DNA from: Ectocarpus siliculosus
Taxonomy: Eukaryota > Sar > Phaeophyceae > Ectocarpales > Ectocarpaceae
Assembly: GCA_000310025.1 (NCBI GenBank)
Contig: FN649736.1
Span: 3,835,687 to 3,865,190 of the forward strand
Reading direction: 5' to 3'
Length of the DNA: 29,504 nucleotides
This document shows, one piece after another, positions 1 through 11,134 of the stretch. Under the pieces are notes generated by a model. The model did not search any database, was not told the origin of the DNA, and saw nothing but the letters and a program-made list of their open reading frames with translations. Position numbers and translations under genes: made by a program. Positions within the stretch are counted from its first letter, which is position 1. The number at the start of each line of letters is the position of its first letter.

Positions 1-262
1 CTACTTACCTTGTACTGCCAATTCAACTTCTGCATGTCTCCCTTTGTTTTAAGAGAGGACATTCCCAATTCTGCTCTCAATACAGTGTTGCTCGTTGTAC
101 TTGAACATCCTAGTATTTTCTTGGCCGCTGCCATCTGCACCGTTTCCAGCTGCTTGACGGCCTTTTCGTTGCCTTCCCATACCTCTCCTGCATACTCTAG
201 CTTAGGTACAATCACATTCAAGAGAATACACCTCTTAATCCTAGTGTCTAGGTGTGGGTCCG
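1..262 (-). mobile_element. LINE-type reverse transcriptase fragment (C-terminal part)
   Basis: Read on the minus strand, about 85 codons are open from near 262 to the window edge. They include KLEYAGEVW followed by a Lys/Gln-rich helix and AAKKILGC. This is the layout of the thumb region just after the polymerase core of non-LTR retrotransposon ORF2 (leucine-rich segment, 'P.L.Y..E.W', then 'Q....K.ILG'). No YADD core, endonuclease or tail is visible, so it is either a truncated copy or continues beyond base 1. The upstream end breaks off at a G-homopolymer (about 262-290). The composition is AT-richer than the neighbouring exons. It lies antisense to the methyltransferase gene, in what should be the intron before the exon at 475. 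A good splice-donor sequence, AAG|gtaagtag, sits at the window edge on this strand (GT at 8-7). Confidence 0.7.
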
Positions 263-474
263 TAAGGGGGGTGGGGGGGGGGGGGGGGGGCGCGTTGGCG
301 GGGGGGAGGAGGTACGTTCGTCATCAGCGCGCGACACCACACCTAGAAACCATACCTGCTACTATTAATACACGTTTGTGTGAGCGTTGCGCTGCGCCCG
401 ACGGGGATGAAAATATTGAGCAACTGGTGTCGATGGCGGCCGAACCTTTTCTTGCTCTTGCTGGGCGCCTGCAG

Positions 475-2088
475 GTAGACAAGGCTGCAAGGGCAGTCCG
501 CACCGCGACCAAGAACGCCCGGGCCAACGGCCTGGACGACGCGGCGACGTTCTTGAAGGCCGACGTAGCCGCTTTCGCGGGGGCATCGTCGTCCTCGGCG
601 GCGGCGGCGGCGGCGGCGGCGGCGACGGCGGAGGCGGAGGCGGAGGCCTCGGGGCCAGGCGAGAGGAAGGCGTGGGACCTGGTGGTGGTGGACCCGCCGT
701 CCTTCTTGGCCAAGTCGGCGCGGTCCACGGCCAGAGCTGTCAAGGCGTGAGTGTGTGTTCGCGTGTTGTTGTTGGATTGGCGTCGGCCGCCGTGCTAGCC
801 GGCTGACCAAGGAAAAAGTGCGCCAGGTTGATTCTAGCGAGGTAAAGAACGGAAAAGCGTGTGTGTGCGTAGTGCGAAGTCTTGTTGCGGTTGGTGTGTC
901 GTGCCGATTGTTTTTAGCGTGCGTGGCATTGCCGGTGATGGTGGTTCTTCCCGTGTCGTAAAACACTCCTCTTGGACGAAAAAAGCCGTAGTAGTATTGT
1001 ACTCATCAAAGATGACCGATTTGTGAAGGAAGGTAGGACCATGGCGAGAGCTGTGTGTGTGTGTATGACGCGACGGAGGTACATACAGGGGCCTTGTGCA
1101 ACGCGACGTGCTCTCTGGGTGAGCGCCTCCTAGACCTTTGTTGTTTTTGTGCGCCACACATTCGGCAAAGACGGTCCGCATACTATATGGTATGGCGGCA
1201 CTTCTTACCTGGTTGACAACGGACATCACGGATGCCGTGAATCGTTATTGCACCAAATATTGCAACCTGGCTCTTTTGCACTATCCTGTATCCCCGATAA
1301 AGGCGACCACCCTCTTTCGACAAGACGCAGTAGCTCCAACCCGCATCCACTCTGTACCGTTTTCCCCGCCTGCCGCATCACGCCCCGCCTCCTCTACGCG
1401 CGTCGTCCCTCTATTTATCACACCGACCAGTTTTACACGGCTGGCGGAGAGCGTAGCGCTTGTGGTCCGCCCCTCCGGAGGTATGCTGGTGGTCGTGTAC
1501 GAGCCCGGCGACGGTGTTTTCGACACACCGGAGGAGATGACGGCGGTGTTCACCTCCGCCGCGTCCGCCGCGGGCGTGAGCTTGTCCCTGTCCTTGTTGG
1601 AAGCGCGCTCGGCCCGCCCCCCCGCCACCGGGGGGGAAGAGAACGCCTCCAGCGGTAGCAGCGGCAACGATAGCAAGAGTAGAGGTAGTGCTATTGGCGG
1701 TACGAGCAGCAGCAGCAGCGAGAGAAATAGCGCAAAAGACAGAGATCGCAATATTAGCAATAGTGGAACGGGGGTACTCATTGGGCTAGAAAGTTTGTCG
1801 CCCTCTCCTCCTCCCGCGGCGCTGCTTGTGGCGAACCAAGGAAGCAGTGGGGGAGCGACCGGCGGCAGCGAGGCTGCCGCAAGCAGCGGGGCGAGGCAGG
1901 GCGCCCTGCTTCGTTCTTCTTCGGGCCGTCGAGAGGCCGCCGCCGTCGAAGGCGTGATGGGTGCTGGAGGAGACGAAATCGAGAGCGGCGGGCCGGCCGC
2001 CTCGTCGCCGCCCCCGTGGTTCGCGTTGTATGTCTGCTCCAGAGCACCGCCATCACCGCCGCCACCTGCCGATGACCGTACTCCGTAA
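475..2088 (+). CDS. Class I SAM-dependent methyltransferase, COG1092/RlmI-like, C-terminal part (exons 475-746 and 1431-2088)
   Basis: Two exons give 309 residues ending in TAA at 2086-2088; the 5' part lies upstream of the window. The first exon follows a pyrimidine-rich acceptor (gcctgcag|GTAGAC) and opens at the acidic end of motif I (VD), then NARANGLDD, where this family has 'A..NA..NGL'. Next come FLKADVAAF, an Ala/Glu-rich insertion (about residues 42-65), and WDLVVVDPPSF, the DPPSF/DPPAF motif of the COG1092 family. The donor GC|gtgagtg at 747 joins the acceptor at 1431 in frame to give VKAFTRLAESVALVVRPSGG, the usual helix before the PGG strand. The 684-base intron holds nothing else recognised. 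A Ser/Gly-rich insertion (roughly 1630-2010) precedes a closing strand WFALYVCS. Family members methylate rRNA cytosine; the substrate here is unknown. The Ser-Cys-Ser motif usual just after the PGG strand is not seen. The low-complexity insertion could hide a short intron. Confidence 0.75.
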
Positions 2089-3603
2089 TATCGTGTAAAT
2101 ACACAGCCTCCCAGCAGTTCAAGCGGTAGTCCAGGCAGGGTCTTCAGCGACCAAAGCTGGGGAGAAGAAGCTTGACGAAGAGTCGTACATGAGACAGGCG
2201 TTCCCTCTAGAAAGCACGACGCGGCAAGCACCGTGGGTTTACGAACGGTGGATAGCAGCACCTTTTTTTCCTGTGGACTCGGCTGCAGTGACGAGAGAGC
2301 GTTGTTCCAGGGAAGAGTATAGTTTCCCAGAGCCAGGAGAGGTTCTACATCCGTGATGTATTTGCACTTGGAGCCGCTGTCTTTGCTTTCGGGAGTGGGA
2401 AGGGGCCGGCTCTTGTAGGGTACGCCCCGGTAGGCACGGCTGACAACGGCCAAGCGTAAGCTGGTACATACACATTGGATGCTTCAACGCGAATTTAGAA
2501 GGAGTGGCTGCGTGTTTCATCTCCCTTCAAACCGTTCCCCGGTTTTTATCGGACAGACCGCTGCTCAGAACTTTTGAGAAGGAGCTTGTTGTATAGGAGC
2601 ACCGTCCCACGGCGGGCAGAGAGTCGCTCCTTGTTCTGAAACAACCCAAGGTGCCCAGCGATGACCAAGACTAGAGTTAAACTACAGGAGCGAGCGCGCT
2701 CTCTTTTGTATTGCTCGCGTTCGAGACGTGTCTATCAATCTCATTTCACGATTTTGGCGAAGAGCTCGTGTTTGCCACAGGAACTGTGACCGGCCATGAG
2801 GTGGTTCGCCACCTGCGAAGGAAACGGCTTCAATCGCAATGCGTCTTCTTATTTTATTACACCGTCTGTTTTGAGCACGGGGTTGATTGAGCCCCTTCTG
2901 TGGAATGGTGTTTGACAGAGGCCGCCGCGTGTTTTTTCGTTCTCGTGTTGAAGAGGAAACGCGTTGCGGGTCGAACCAAAGAACAACGCTCTTCCTGCAA
3001 GGGTCACGGCAGACCGGGTCACAGCGGTGACATTCATGTTCTGAAAGCCTTGGCGATTAGATCATGGACCACCCGTCCTCTAGAGGACGGAGGACCGATC
3101 ATCGATGGCCAACGGTTACTTCACAGCGGTGGTAGCGCGAACAAAATTGAGTCAAGAACACCACAGTCAATGGCTCATCTCCCTCCCGACCTTTCCACAA
3201 GTAACTTCCCACGAGGACCCCAAACCGCGACGCTATGGTAGAACCCATGGAAGCAGGAAAGACGGAGCAAGCACCTTGATTAACACCCGGTGACGAAAAG
3301 AAAGTACGACCAGGCTTGCGCCCCCACAAACAAAGGCAGAAGGTCTGGCAGGTGTTTCTCCTTCCACAGGAGAAAGCCTAATTCATCTGCTACAAGAGAT
3401 AAAACAAGTCGGCAAGGGGCGAAAAAAGTCATGCGTGACGAGACAAAAGCAGGGGACGCTCCTTCAAAAGAGGAACGCAGTCGCGCTTCCACCATCGCAC
3501 AAGCACCACCAGTGGATAAGCGCACCGAACGACGACAACAGCAGCAGCAGCGGTGTGTACACAGAGAAGTCCGCCGCTTCAGCAGTGTCCAACTACGCCC
3601 ATG
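2089..3603. other. Intergenic region between convergent genes
   Basis: This stretch lies between the methyltransferase stop (2088, plus strand) and the kinase stop (3604, minus strand), so it should hold both 3' UTRs. The open frames in it are short, start at non-ATG codons or lack any recognisable motif, and no splice-consistent gene could be built. The only distinct structure is the 18-base perfect palindrome at 3073-3090. Confidence 0.6.
3073..3090. repeat. Perfect 18-base palindrome
   Basis: CCGTCCTCTAGAGGACGG is self-complementary with no loop. It lies in the convergent intergenic region. A partly matching sequence (ctagaggacgga) occurs at about 13121-13132. It could be a protein-binding site or chance. 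Confidence 0.4.
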
Positions 3604-6600
3604 TCAAGCCTGCGGCGGCGCCGAGAGCTTCGTCCTCAGCCTCGCCACGTACTTCCGAGCGACGTCATCCCCGACCCCGGTCGCCGCTCGTTCCAGCTCC
3701 GACAGCCGCCGGTCCAGCCCCGACCCCGGCGAAACCATCCCTCTCGCCGCCGCCGCCGCCGCTGCCGCCGCCGCCGCCGGTGGTAACGGCATCGCCTCAT
3801 GATCGCGACCGTGCATGTCCCACCCCGGTCGCCCCCCCCCGCCGTGAGAAGGCGGCGGCGGCGGACGCGGCACCGCTTGCTCCCCGTCCAGCAGCAGCGC
3901 CAGCGCCTCCCGGCATGGGACGTAGGCGCAGCACGTGCCGAGGGAGAAGAGAGCTATCCTCCTCGGCGACGGGGAAGGGTCCCGCGCGGCGAGATTCAGG
4001 AGGGCCCCGACGCCCCCCCTCCGCGCGAGGTCCCCGCCGAGGGCCCCGCCGTTGCGGACCAGGTTTCCCAGGGCCCCCGCGGCGTTCGCCCGCGTCTTCT
4101 CCTCCGGGTCGTCTAGGGCGGCGACAAGCGGCGCCACCGCCGGGGCGAGGCAGGCGTAGAGGGCGTCGCTGTGGAAGGCCGCGTTTCCGACGGCGAAGCA
4201 CGCGAACTTGCGCGCGGACGGGTCCCGGTCGGCGCAGAGGCCCACCAGGTGGTCTACGATGCTCAGCCCTCCGTCCAGCGGGAGCTCTTCTCCCGCCTGC
4301 TGCTGCTGCTGCTGCTGCTCATGCCACCGCTGCCCCCCCCCCTCCCGCTGCTGCTGCTGGCGCTCCCGAAGCTGCGCGTCTCGTGCTCGATGCAACGGCA
4401 GCCTTCCTCCCCCCGCCACCATCCCCTTGTCGTTGTGGTTGCCGTCAGGCCTGCTGCCGCCGCCGCCGCCGCCGTACCGCACCTCCTGCAGAGCCGCGTA
4501 GAAGAACGCCGAGTGCCGGCAGAGGTTTCCCACTAGGTTGCAGGCCTTGGCGCGGACCGTGGGGTCCCCGTGCGCGAGGAGTCCCCCCAGGCTGGCCACC
4601 ACGCCGGCGTCGCGGAGGCCCCCGTAGTTGTCCGCGGAGGAGCGGGCCAGCTGGCTGGCGATGACGAGCGCCCCGGTGGCGAGGCCGGCGGAGGCGTCCT
4701 CCCGCATGGACCCGGCGGAAACCAGCTCGTCCAGCCCCCCCTCCTCGAGGAACTGCTGGCTGAAGTGCGGCGAGAGGAGAACGAGGCGCGACAGGAGCTC
4801 GACGCACGCGCACAGGGCGGCCTCTGTCTGGGCGCCGCTGCCGTCGTCTGTCCACGCGACTCCCTCGCTGGTCTCGCCGCCGTCGCCGCCGCCGCCGCCG
4901 TCCCAACCCCCGTTTTTTCGCACCCCTTCTGTCGCTCTCGCCTCCTCGTCCTCCTGTGCACGACGGCCGCTGTCGGTGGTGCCGCCACGGCTCAGCACCC
5001 TTGTCGCCCCGAGAAGAGCGGCCACCAACCCGTGAGCGTGCATCGCTTGTTGCACCCCCAAGAGCGCTTCGCGGTTTCCATCGGCGGCCAGCGGGGCTAG
5101 CATCGCGCCCACCGCGGCCGTCACGACGGCAGCAACACCCACCTTTCCACCGCCGCCGGCGCCCCCTCCAAGCGGCGGCCACTCTCGAACTGCTCGCAGG
5201 TGCCGCTGTTCGAGAACGCTTGCGCACACCATGGCGATGAGACCGCCTTTCCCGCCCCCGCCTTCCGCCCCGAGCAAAAGCACCCCGACATCCTCCACGG
5301 TCGGGGCGGCGGCGACGACGCCTTCCGCGTAGCGCAGCGCGCAGGCGAGGCCGGCGGGGGACAGCTCTCCCGAGCCCCCGCGCTCCAGCTGCTCGCGCAG
5401 CCGCAGCCACAGCCGCTTGTGAGGAAAGCCTGCCACAGGCCTCGCCGTTGCAGCCGCTGGGTTTCGTGATGGACTGCGGACGGCACGATTCGGAGCCACG
5501 GCGACGGACGCCGGCACCGCCGTCACCGTCGTGCCCCCCGCCACTACGTGCGCAAGCAGGCTGGCGGGGGCGTCCAGCAAGCCCCGCAGCGGAGCCCCGA
5601 ACCAACACCCGTCAAGCCGCGCAACCCCGGCCGCCGTCGCCGCTACTCCCCCCGGGAATCTCGGCGAGCAAGAAGACGCATCCTCGCAGACGTCATCAGG
5701 CCGCCGCGTCGACGTCGTCGGCACGACGCCCCCTGCTTGCTGCCCCTCACGGACCCCCTGCAGGATCGCTTCCACCGCCGCGAGGACTCGAGAGGACGAC
5801 GCGGCCTTGAGTCCCGCGGCCGCCGCCTTCTCGAGCCCGCAAGCAGCGGCGGCGGCGGCGCCGTTCCCGCGGTGGTCACCACCACCGCCGCCGCCGCCGC
5901 CGCCTTCGTTGTCGGCAGCGCCGCCACTGCCACGGCCACCACCGTCTCGGCTCCTTCTCGACAAGACGGCGTCGAGGACCGCCACCCCGGCCGACGACAC
6001 GCGGAGGTCCGTGGGGACGGACTCGCACAGGCAGAACGCCGCCGTTGTCACGCAGCCGAAGACGTGCTCCCCGCTGAGGACCCCGTGCCCCACGAGGGCC
6101 TCGAGGAGGAGAAGAGCCGTGCCGACGGAAGCGGAAGAGCGATCTACGGCGGCGGCATGTCCGCTTGTATCACTCGCTCCTGCCGCTGCTTGGCCGCCGC
6201 TGGCGACGTCCTCCTCCGCGGGGCAATGGTTGTGCGGCAGCTGTTTTGTTCGAGCAAACTTCGAGCAGGGTCGAAAGTGATGGACGGAGACGTCCCCGCA
6301 GGATGGAGGCAACAGGAAGGGGTAGAAGGGGAAGAGGCGACCAAAATCAGATGGTGCGTTGGGTCTGACGGTAGGTATCGATGTTTTTCCGGGATGACAA
6401 GAGAAAACTGGTTATCATCTACGCGAGGACAACGACGACGACGACGACGACGACGACCAAGAAAAAAGGCTGCCCGCTTCGCCGTCGACTCACGTAGTGC
6501 TCGTGCGTGTACGACTCACACCAGCTACTTGGCGTCACGAACTGCTTCGACAACAGCAGACCAAGCACACGCGCCAACCTCCCGGTACCCACTCTACGTT

Positions 6601-7550
6601 TCATTACAGCAAGCCCTTGCATTGGCATGCCGGACTGGTGCCGTTACGTGTGCACGTGGCGCTCACATTGGGGCCGGCTCGAGAAGAAGGAGGCAAGCAA
6701 AGCCGACCGAGCAGAGCCTGCACGGCCGCCCCTCCGTCGAACGAAACGATGGCCCGCGCCACGCCCGGCGAGGCCCGACAGGCGTGCAGGAGCACGCGCA
6801 GCGCGGCCGACCGCATCGTGTCCCCCCTACCGCCACCGTCGTCGTCGCTGCCGCCGCCATCGCCGTCCCTCTCAGACGACCTCCCGCGACCGACGTGCTG
6901 GTCGCAAAACGGAGCAGTGGCGGCGGCGGCGGCGGCGGCGGTGGCGGTTTCGTCCCGGTGGTACGCAGCCGAACCCGGCGAGTCCCAGCGCGTCGAGTCC
7001 TCGTCCTCGTCCTCGTCCTCGTCCTCCTCCTCGTCCTGCACGTCGCAAATGATGCCGCAGAGCGCCGCGACGGCGTTGGTGGTCGGGGGACCCCGGCGGT
7101 CTCGAAACCCACGGTCCGGCCCAGCCTCCTCGCCGAAAAAATCAAGACCGCCGCCGCCGCCGCCGCCGTCTTTTTCTTTTACCGCCGCGAAGCTGGCGTT
7201 TTGATCACCATCACCACGACGAGAACCACCGCCGGTGCCCTCGCCTGCGCCACAACCGTTACCGCCGCTCGCAGTGTCCTCCAGCAGCTGCTGCGCCGTC
7301 TGCCGCCACACCGAGGAGGCGAGCTCGACAGCCGCCTTCATGTCAACGTCGAGACCCACAGCTGCACCCGATGGTGATGGAGGGTGACTGGAGGCCAGGC
7401 GAGATCGCTGCTCCTGCTGCTCCTGCCGCTGCTGGCTAGCAGCTGCCGCCGCCTCCCTGAGGGGCATGGGGCGAATCGGACACCACTGCGGTCCCGTCGG
7501 CTGAACGAGGAGCGAGAGCGCGCGCACGGCGGGGGGAGCAAGGGGAAACC

Positions 7551-7583
<33 letters not shown>

Positions 7584-10319
7584 TGGGGAGAGTCGCAGCA
7601 GGGCTGACGATAACAACGTCGCCGACACCGCCTCGTGCTCCCGTGCTGCAAGGCGTGGCCAACGGGGAGTGATGCCGCCTCAGGATACACCGGCAGAGTA
7701 CCGCCGGGAGGCGGTGCGCCAGGAGCATGCCGGTCGTCTCTGGACCAGCCCGTGAGACGACAGTGGAGAGGCAGTCTATCGCTGCGCGTTGGAGCTGCAG
7801 CTTCTGCAGCGGTTCGACGGCAAGGCGAGAGAGCCGGTTTAGCAAGAGGGCGAGGAAACCACGCGGCAAGGGCAAAGGTTGAGCTTGACGATGCCAACGC
7901 AGTCCTACACTGGATTGCTAGAACTACTTTTCAGCAACAAACTGGAACGGGGTAAGACGTTCGATTCGAGCGCAAACCCTTCAAACAGCAGAGAGAGAGA
8001 AAAACCCGTTCGTTTGAAGTTAAACATCTCCAGACGGATGGCACATACCGGGCGCTCCAGCCTCACACACAAACAGCTGTCACAGCAGCACACGGTTGAC
8101 CAGGGAAATTCACGCAGTAGCCGCGCATGATAACGCGCTCTCAAAAGCACGACATCCAGGCGGACCTTCGTTGCACGCGTTTTCCTCGTTACCTGCTCAG
8201 GCGTTCCTGGATAGGCCGGGCTGGTCTCGGGACGCAGCAGGGAGGTAAGAGTCGAGAGCGTCGTCCACCTTTCGCTTATGCCCACCACGCTAGCGCGCTC
8301 CCCGTGACCCCCGCCACGCGCTCCCGCGACCACGGCACCGCCGGCGCCGGCGCCGCCGCACGGACGTTGTCGTCGACGATCGCAATGATCATCACCATCG
8401 CCGTCCTCAAGCTTCCCCTCCTGCACCCACCAGGGCATCCGCGCCATGACCCCGAGCAGCCGCACCGCCTCCGCCAGGGCGCACGCCTTCTCCTCCTCCT
8501 CCTCCTCCTCCCCCGGCCTACCGCCTACTCGCCGCGGTCCCCGCCCCCCGGCTGCACGAACGTCCCCCTCGAGCAGGGCGTCGCACACGCCCACCACGGG
8601 GAGGAGAGCGTGCAGGAAGCGCGCCGCCACTATCGCGGAAGCATCCCTGACCGTCGACGTCGTCTCCTCCGACGGGCTTGCCTGCGGCGGAACCGCGGGA
8701 CTGTCGTCCTCCTCCAATCGTGACCCGGCAGCGCCGGGCTCCGTCTCCGGTGATGACGACAGCGACAACACCGCAGCCGAGGCGACCCGTTCGGCCGTAC
8801 GAAGCGCGACGCGGAGGACCGGTAACGGGTCTCCCCCCGCCGCCGCGCACCCGTCTCCGTCACTGCTGCCGCTGCTGCCGTCACGTGTTGTTTCCCCCCC
8901 GGACCCGGTCGATCGGGACAGGACGTCCGTGAACGCCGCGAAGAAGCCGCGGGTGCTGCCCACGCGCAGCGCCGCCGCTCGGCCTTCCCAGCCCGCCGGT
9001 CCCCCCCCCGCTGTCGCCGCGGCCTCCTGTTCGCTCCACCATGTGCTGCGGTTGTTTGGACGCTTGCCGATCTTCTCTCGTCTAGGGAAACTGTTCGACC
9101 GAGAACGCTCATCGTCCTCCTGACCCAAACCCAACCTAGGACTTCCGCCATGGTGCTGATCGCTCTCGTGGGTGCCGTTTGCTCCGCCGAGAGGCGCTAC
9201 GTCGTCGACCCCGCCACCAGGCGACTCCTCTGCGCCATCAACCCGGCCGATTTCGCACAAAGAAGCCGTGTGGTGGCTCCCGTCTTCGCCGCCGCCGCCG
9301 CTGCCACCTCTATCGCTACGCCTGCTGTAGCTGCCGCTGCTGCCGCTGCTGCTACCACCACCCTTCTCCACAAGCGGTGAGATCTTCTGGAACCGCGTGC
9401 TTTCCTCTATGCGGTGCGCTTCCCTCCCGTCTGCGGGGCCTCTCCGCCCTCTTGGTGTCTCACCACCGCCGCCGCCGCCACTACCACTGTTGGCGGCCCC
9501 CGTAGCGGTTGCTCTAGCCGCTCCGACAATCCCCGGTCCACCACCCCCGTTCAGCACCGAGTCCCCGCGATTCTCCGCCGCCTCCTTTTCTTCGACACCG
9601 GCAAGAGGAGACACGCAAGCAGGCACCGGCTGTTCCCGCGCTTCCTGCTGCTGCTGTTGCTGCTCCTGTGTCTGCCCCTGAGTCTGCTCCTGCGCCTGCT
9701 GCTCCTGCAAGAAGCGTTCGAGCCTGAACCGCGGCGGCCCTACCCCCCCGCCCAGGGTATAGTGCGCGTCTTCGTTTCGATGCCGCAGCCGGTCCTCCTC
9801 AGTCTCCCTCACGAACGGGTGGCGCAGGAGCTCGGGCCAGGAAAGCCGCTGCCTGGGGTCCTTGCGGAGAAGGCCCTGCAGGAAGGACCGCAGGTCGGGC
9901 GAGATGTCGGCCGGGTACTGCACGGGGTCCCTGACGATGTGGTTGATGAGGGAGTAGATGGAGTTGGTGTAGAACGGGGGCTGCCCAACCAGAAGCTCGT
10001 AGAGGATGACGCCGAGGGACCAAAGGTCGACCGTGAGGTCGTACGGCTGCTCCTTGACCAGCTCGGGCGCCATGTAGAGGGGCGTGCCCTTTATGCTCGT
10101 GAGGACGACGGTATTGGAGGACATGGCCCTGGCGAACCCGAAGTCGCAGAGCTTGACGCGCCCGTGCGCGCCCACCAGGATGTTCTGCGGCTTCATGTCC
10201 CGGTGGATGACTCGGTTCGAGTGCAGGTAGTGGAGGGCCTGGACCAGCTGCTTGGCGATCTTTTGCACTTGCGCCTCCGGCAGCATGTGGTCGTCCTGCA
10301 GGATCTCGAACAGCTCCCC
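3604..10319 (-). CDS. STK36: Fused/STK36/TIO-type Ser/Thr kinase with C-terminal armadillo-like repeats (exons 10319-8193, 7917-6667, 6240-3604; 5' end missing)
   Basis: Three phase-0 exons give 2004 residues of a protein whose N-lobe is absent. The first exon follows gcaaaaaaaag and begins GELFEIL, the hinge/alpha-D segment of Fused kinases. HRDMKPQN (about residues 39-46), DFG (59-61), [13 protein letters not shown] (APE about 84-86) and [19 protein letters not shown] follow. This activation segment is characteristic of Fused (animal Fu/STK36, plant TIO). After HPFVRE comes a long Gly/Ser/Gln/Glu-rich linker, then helical repeats. The last exon holds clear ARM-like motifs: [38 protein letters not shown] and [15 protein letters not shown], as at the C-terminus of STK36. 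Donors are CAG|gtaacg (8192) and AAT|gtgagc (6666); acceptors are ttctag|CAA (7917) and aaacag|CTG (6240). The acceptor at 7917 was chosen for phase, and one at 7883 is an alternative. Human STK36 is about 1315 residues, so the extra length is low-complexity insertion. Known roles are in central-pair axonemes and Hedgehog signalling (animals) and phragmoplast cytokinesis (plants); here a cilium or cytokinesis role is inferred. Confidence 0.9.
6424..6460. repeat. (ACG)n microsatellite in kinase intron
   Basis: About eleven ACG units lie in the 426-base intron between kinase exons (6666-6241). Confidence 0.8.
9810..10319 (-). other. Kinase domain C-lobe of the Fused-type kinase (N-lobe absent)
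   Basis: The visible domain runs from the hinge region (GELFEIL) to the final helix (LLRHPFVRE). The HRD catalytic loop, DFG and APE motifs are intact, so the C-lobe looks active. The glycine-rich loop, the VAIK lysine and the alpha-C glutamate should be encoded upstream of 10319 on the minus strand. I found no frame with them between 10320 and 11424 or between 12373 and 13979. Confidence 0.85.
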
Positions 10320-10768
10320 CTTTTTTTTGCGGCCACGTAGATAAGAAGGCGGAGCACGGCACGGCGGTAGAACACGTCACACACATGTATATCCAGAGGG
10401 AGAATGAAATCCCAGAGTGTTCAAGAAACACTTTTTATAGGCCGGGTGGTTTTCTCTCTGCTTGAATGCCCTTCGAGGGTAATGTCGCCTGCCGTGCACC
10501 CCGTACTTCCAGAGATATTCTGCCCCATGTATCTACACGCATGGCCCTCACTCTCCCGTTGCACCGCTCACATTCTGCCGTCACGCTGCACTCCCAACAA
10601 ATCTCTGCATTTACACCCCTGTGCTGTCACTGCATTACTCTGTTCTGTCATCAAGCTGCACTACTTTGCTCGCGCCAGCCCATACGATAAAATCAAGAAT
10701 ACCAACAATTTTAAAGAAGAATCTTTTAAGTTTTAGGCCATGCCACCGCCTTTGCCCCCCCCCCCCCC

Positions 10769-10959
10769 GTGACTGCCATCGGGGTTGGGTTTTCGTCGCT
10801 TGGCAACGACGTTGTAAAACAAGCCGCCCCCCCCGGTGTTTGCCATCGGGGTTTGGGTTTTCGTCGCGTGGCAACGACGTTGTAAAACAAGCCCCCCACT
10901 CGGTGTTTGCCATCGGGATTGGGTTTTCGTCGCTTGGCAACGACGTTGTAAAACAAGCC
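10769..10959. repeat. Three-copy tandem repeat, period about 66-68 bases
   Basis: Three copies end at about 10825, 10893 and 10959. Each has the order tgccatcggg, ggttttcgtcgc, tggcaacgacgttg, taaaacaagcc, and C-runs separate them. Copies differ by a few substitutions and by the length of the C-run. Each contains the small inverted repeat CAACGaCGTTG. The array lies just upstream of the visible kinase exons, so it is probably inside a kinase intron or its 5' region. Confidence 0.85.
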
Positions 10960-11134
10960 AATTCACTTCGTGAACTCGGCAACCAGGTTACCGTCTTTTT
11001 TTTTTACCTCTGGTTTTTTTTTTGGCGGTAACCATAATGGTGGTCGAGTAGATCATGTTGTGCGGGGTCGAGAAACCTCACTCCGCGCAACGGGGGATGA
11101 TCGCACCACGTTGTGTTAAAATGGTCAAGCTTCC

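Noticed and set aside
1281-2453. 390-codon open frame on the minus strand over the methyltransferase exon
   Set aside because: Its middle is the antisense of the Ser/Gly-rich insertion, and there are no recognisable motifs.
5548-7377. 609-codon open frame on the plus strand, opposite the kinase
   Set aside because: It is a mirror of GC-rich repeat sequence, begins at ATG by chance, has Arg/Ala/Pro-rich low-complexity sequence and no domain, and the opposite strand carries clear kinase-family ARM exons.
7884-7905. Alternative acceptors (gtcaag|CTC, tgtag|GAC) for the second visible kinase exon
   Set aside because: Both give a phase that does not fit the donor at 8192; ttctag|CAA at 7917 does. 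cDNA could overturn this if a different donor is used.
10805-10959. acgacgttgtaaaac in the tandem repeat, which also occurs in common cloning-vector lacZ sequence
   Set aside because: Only about 15 bases match, the match breaks immediately on both sides, and it recurs in three diverged genomic units, so it is not vector contamination.
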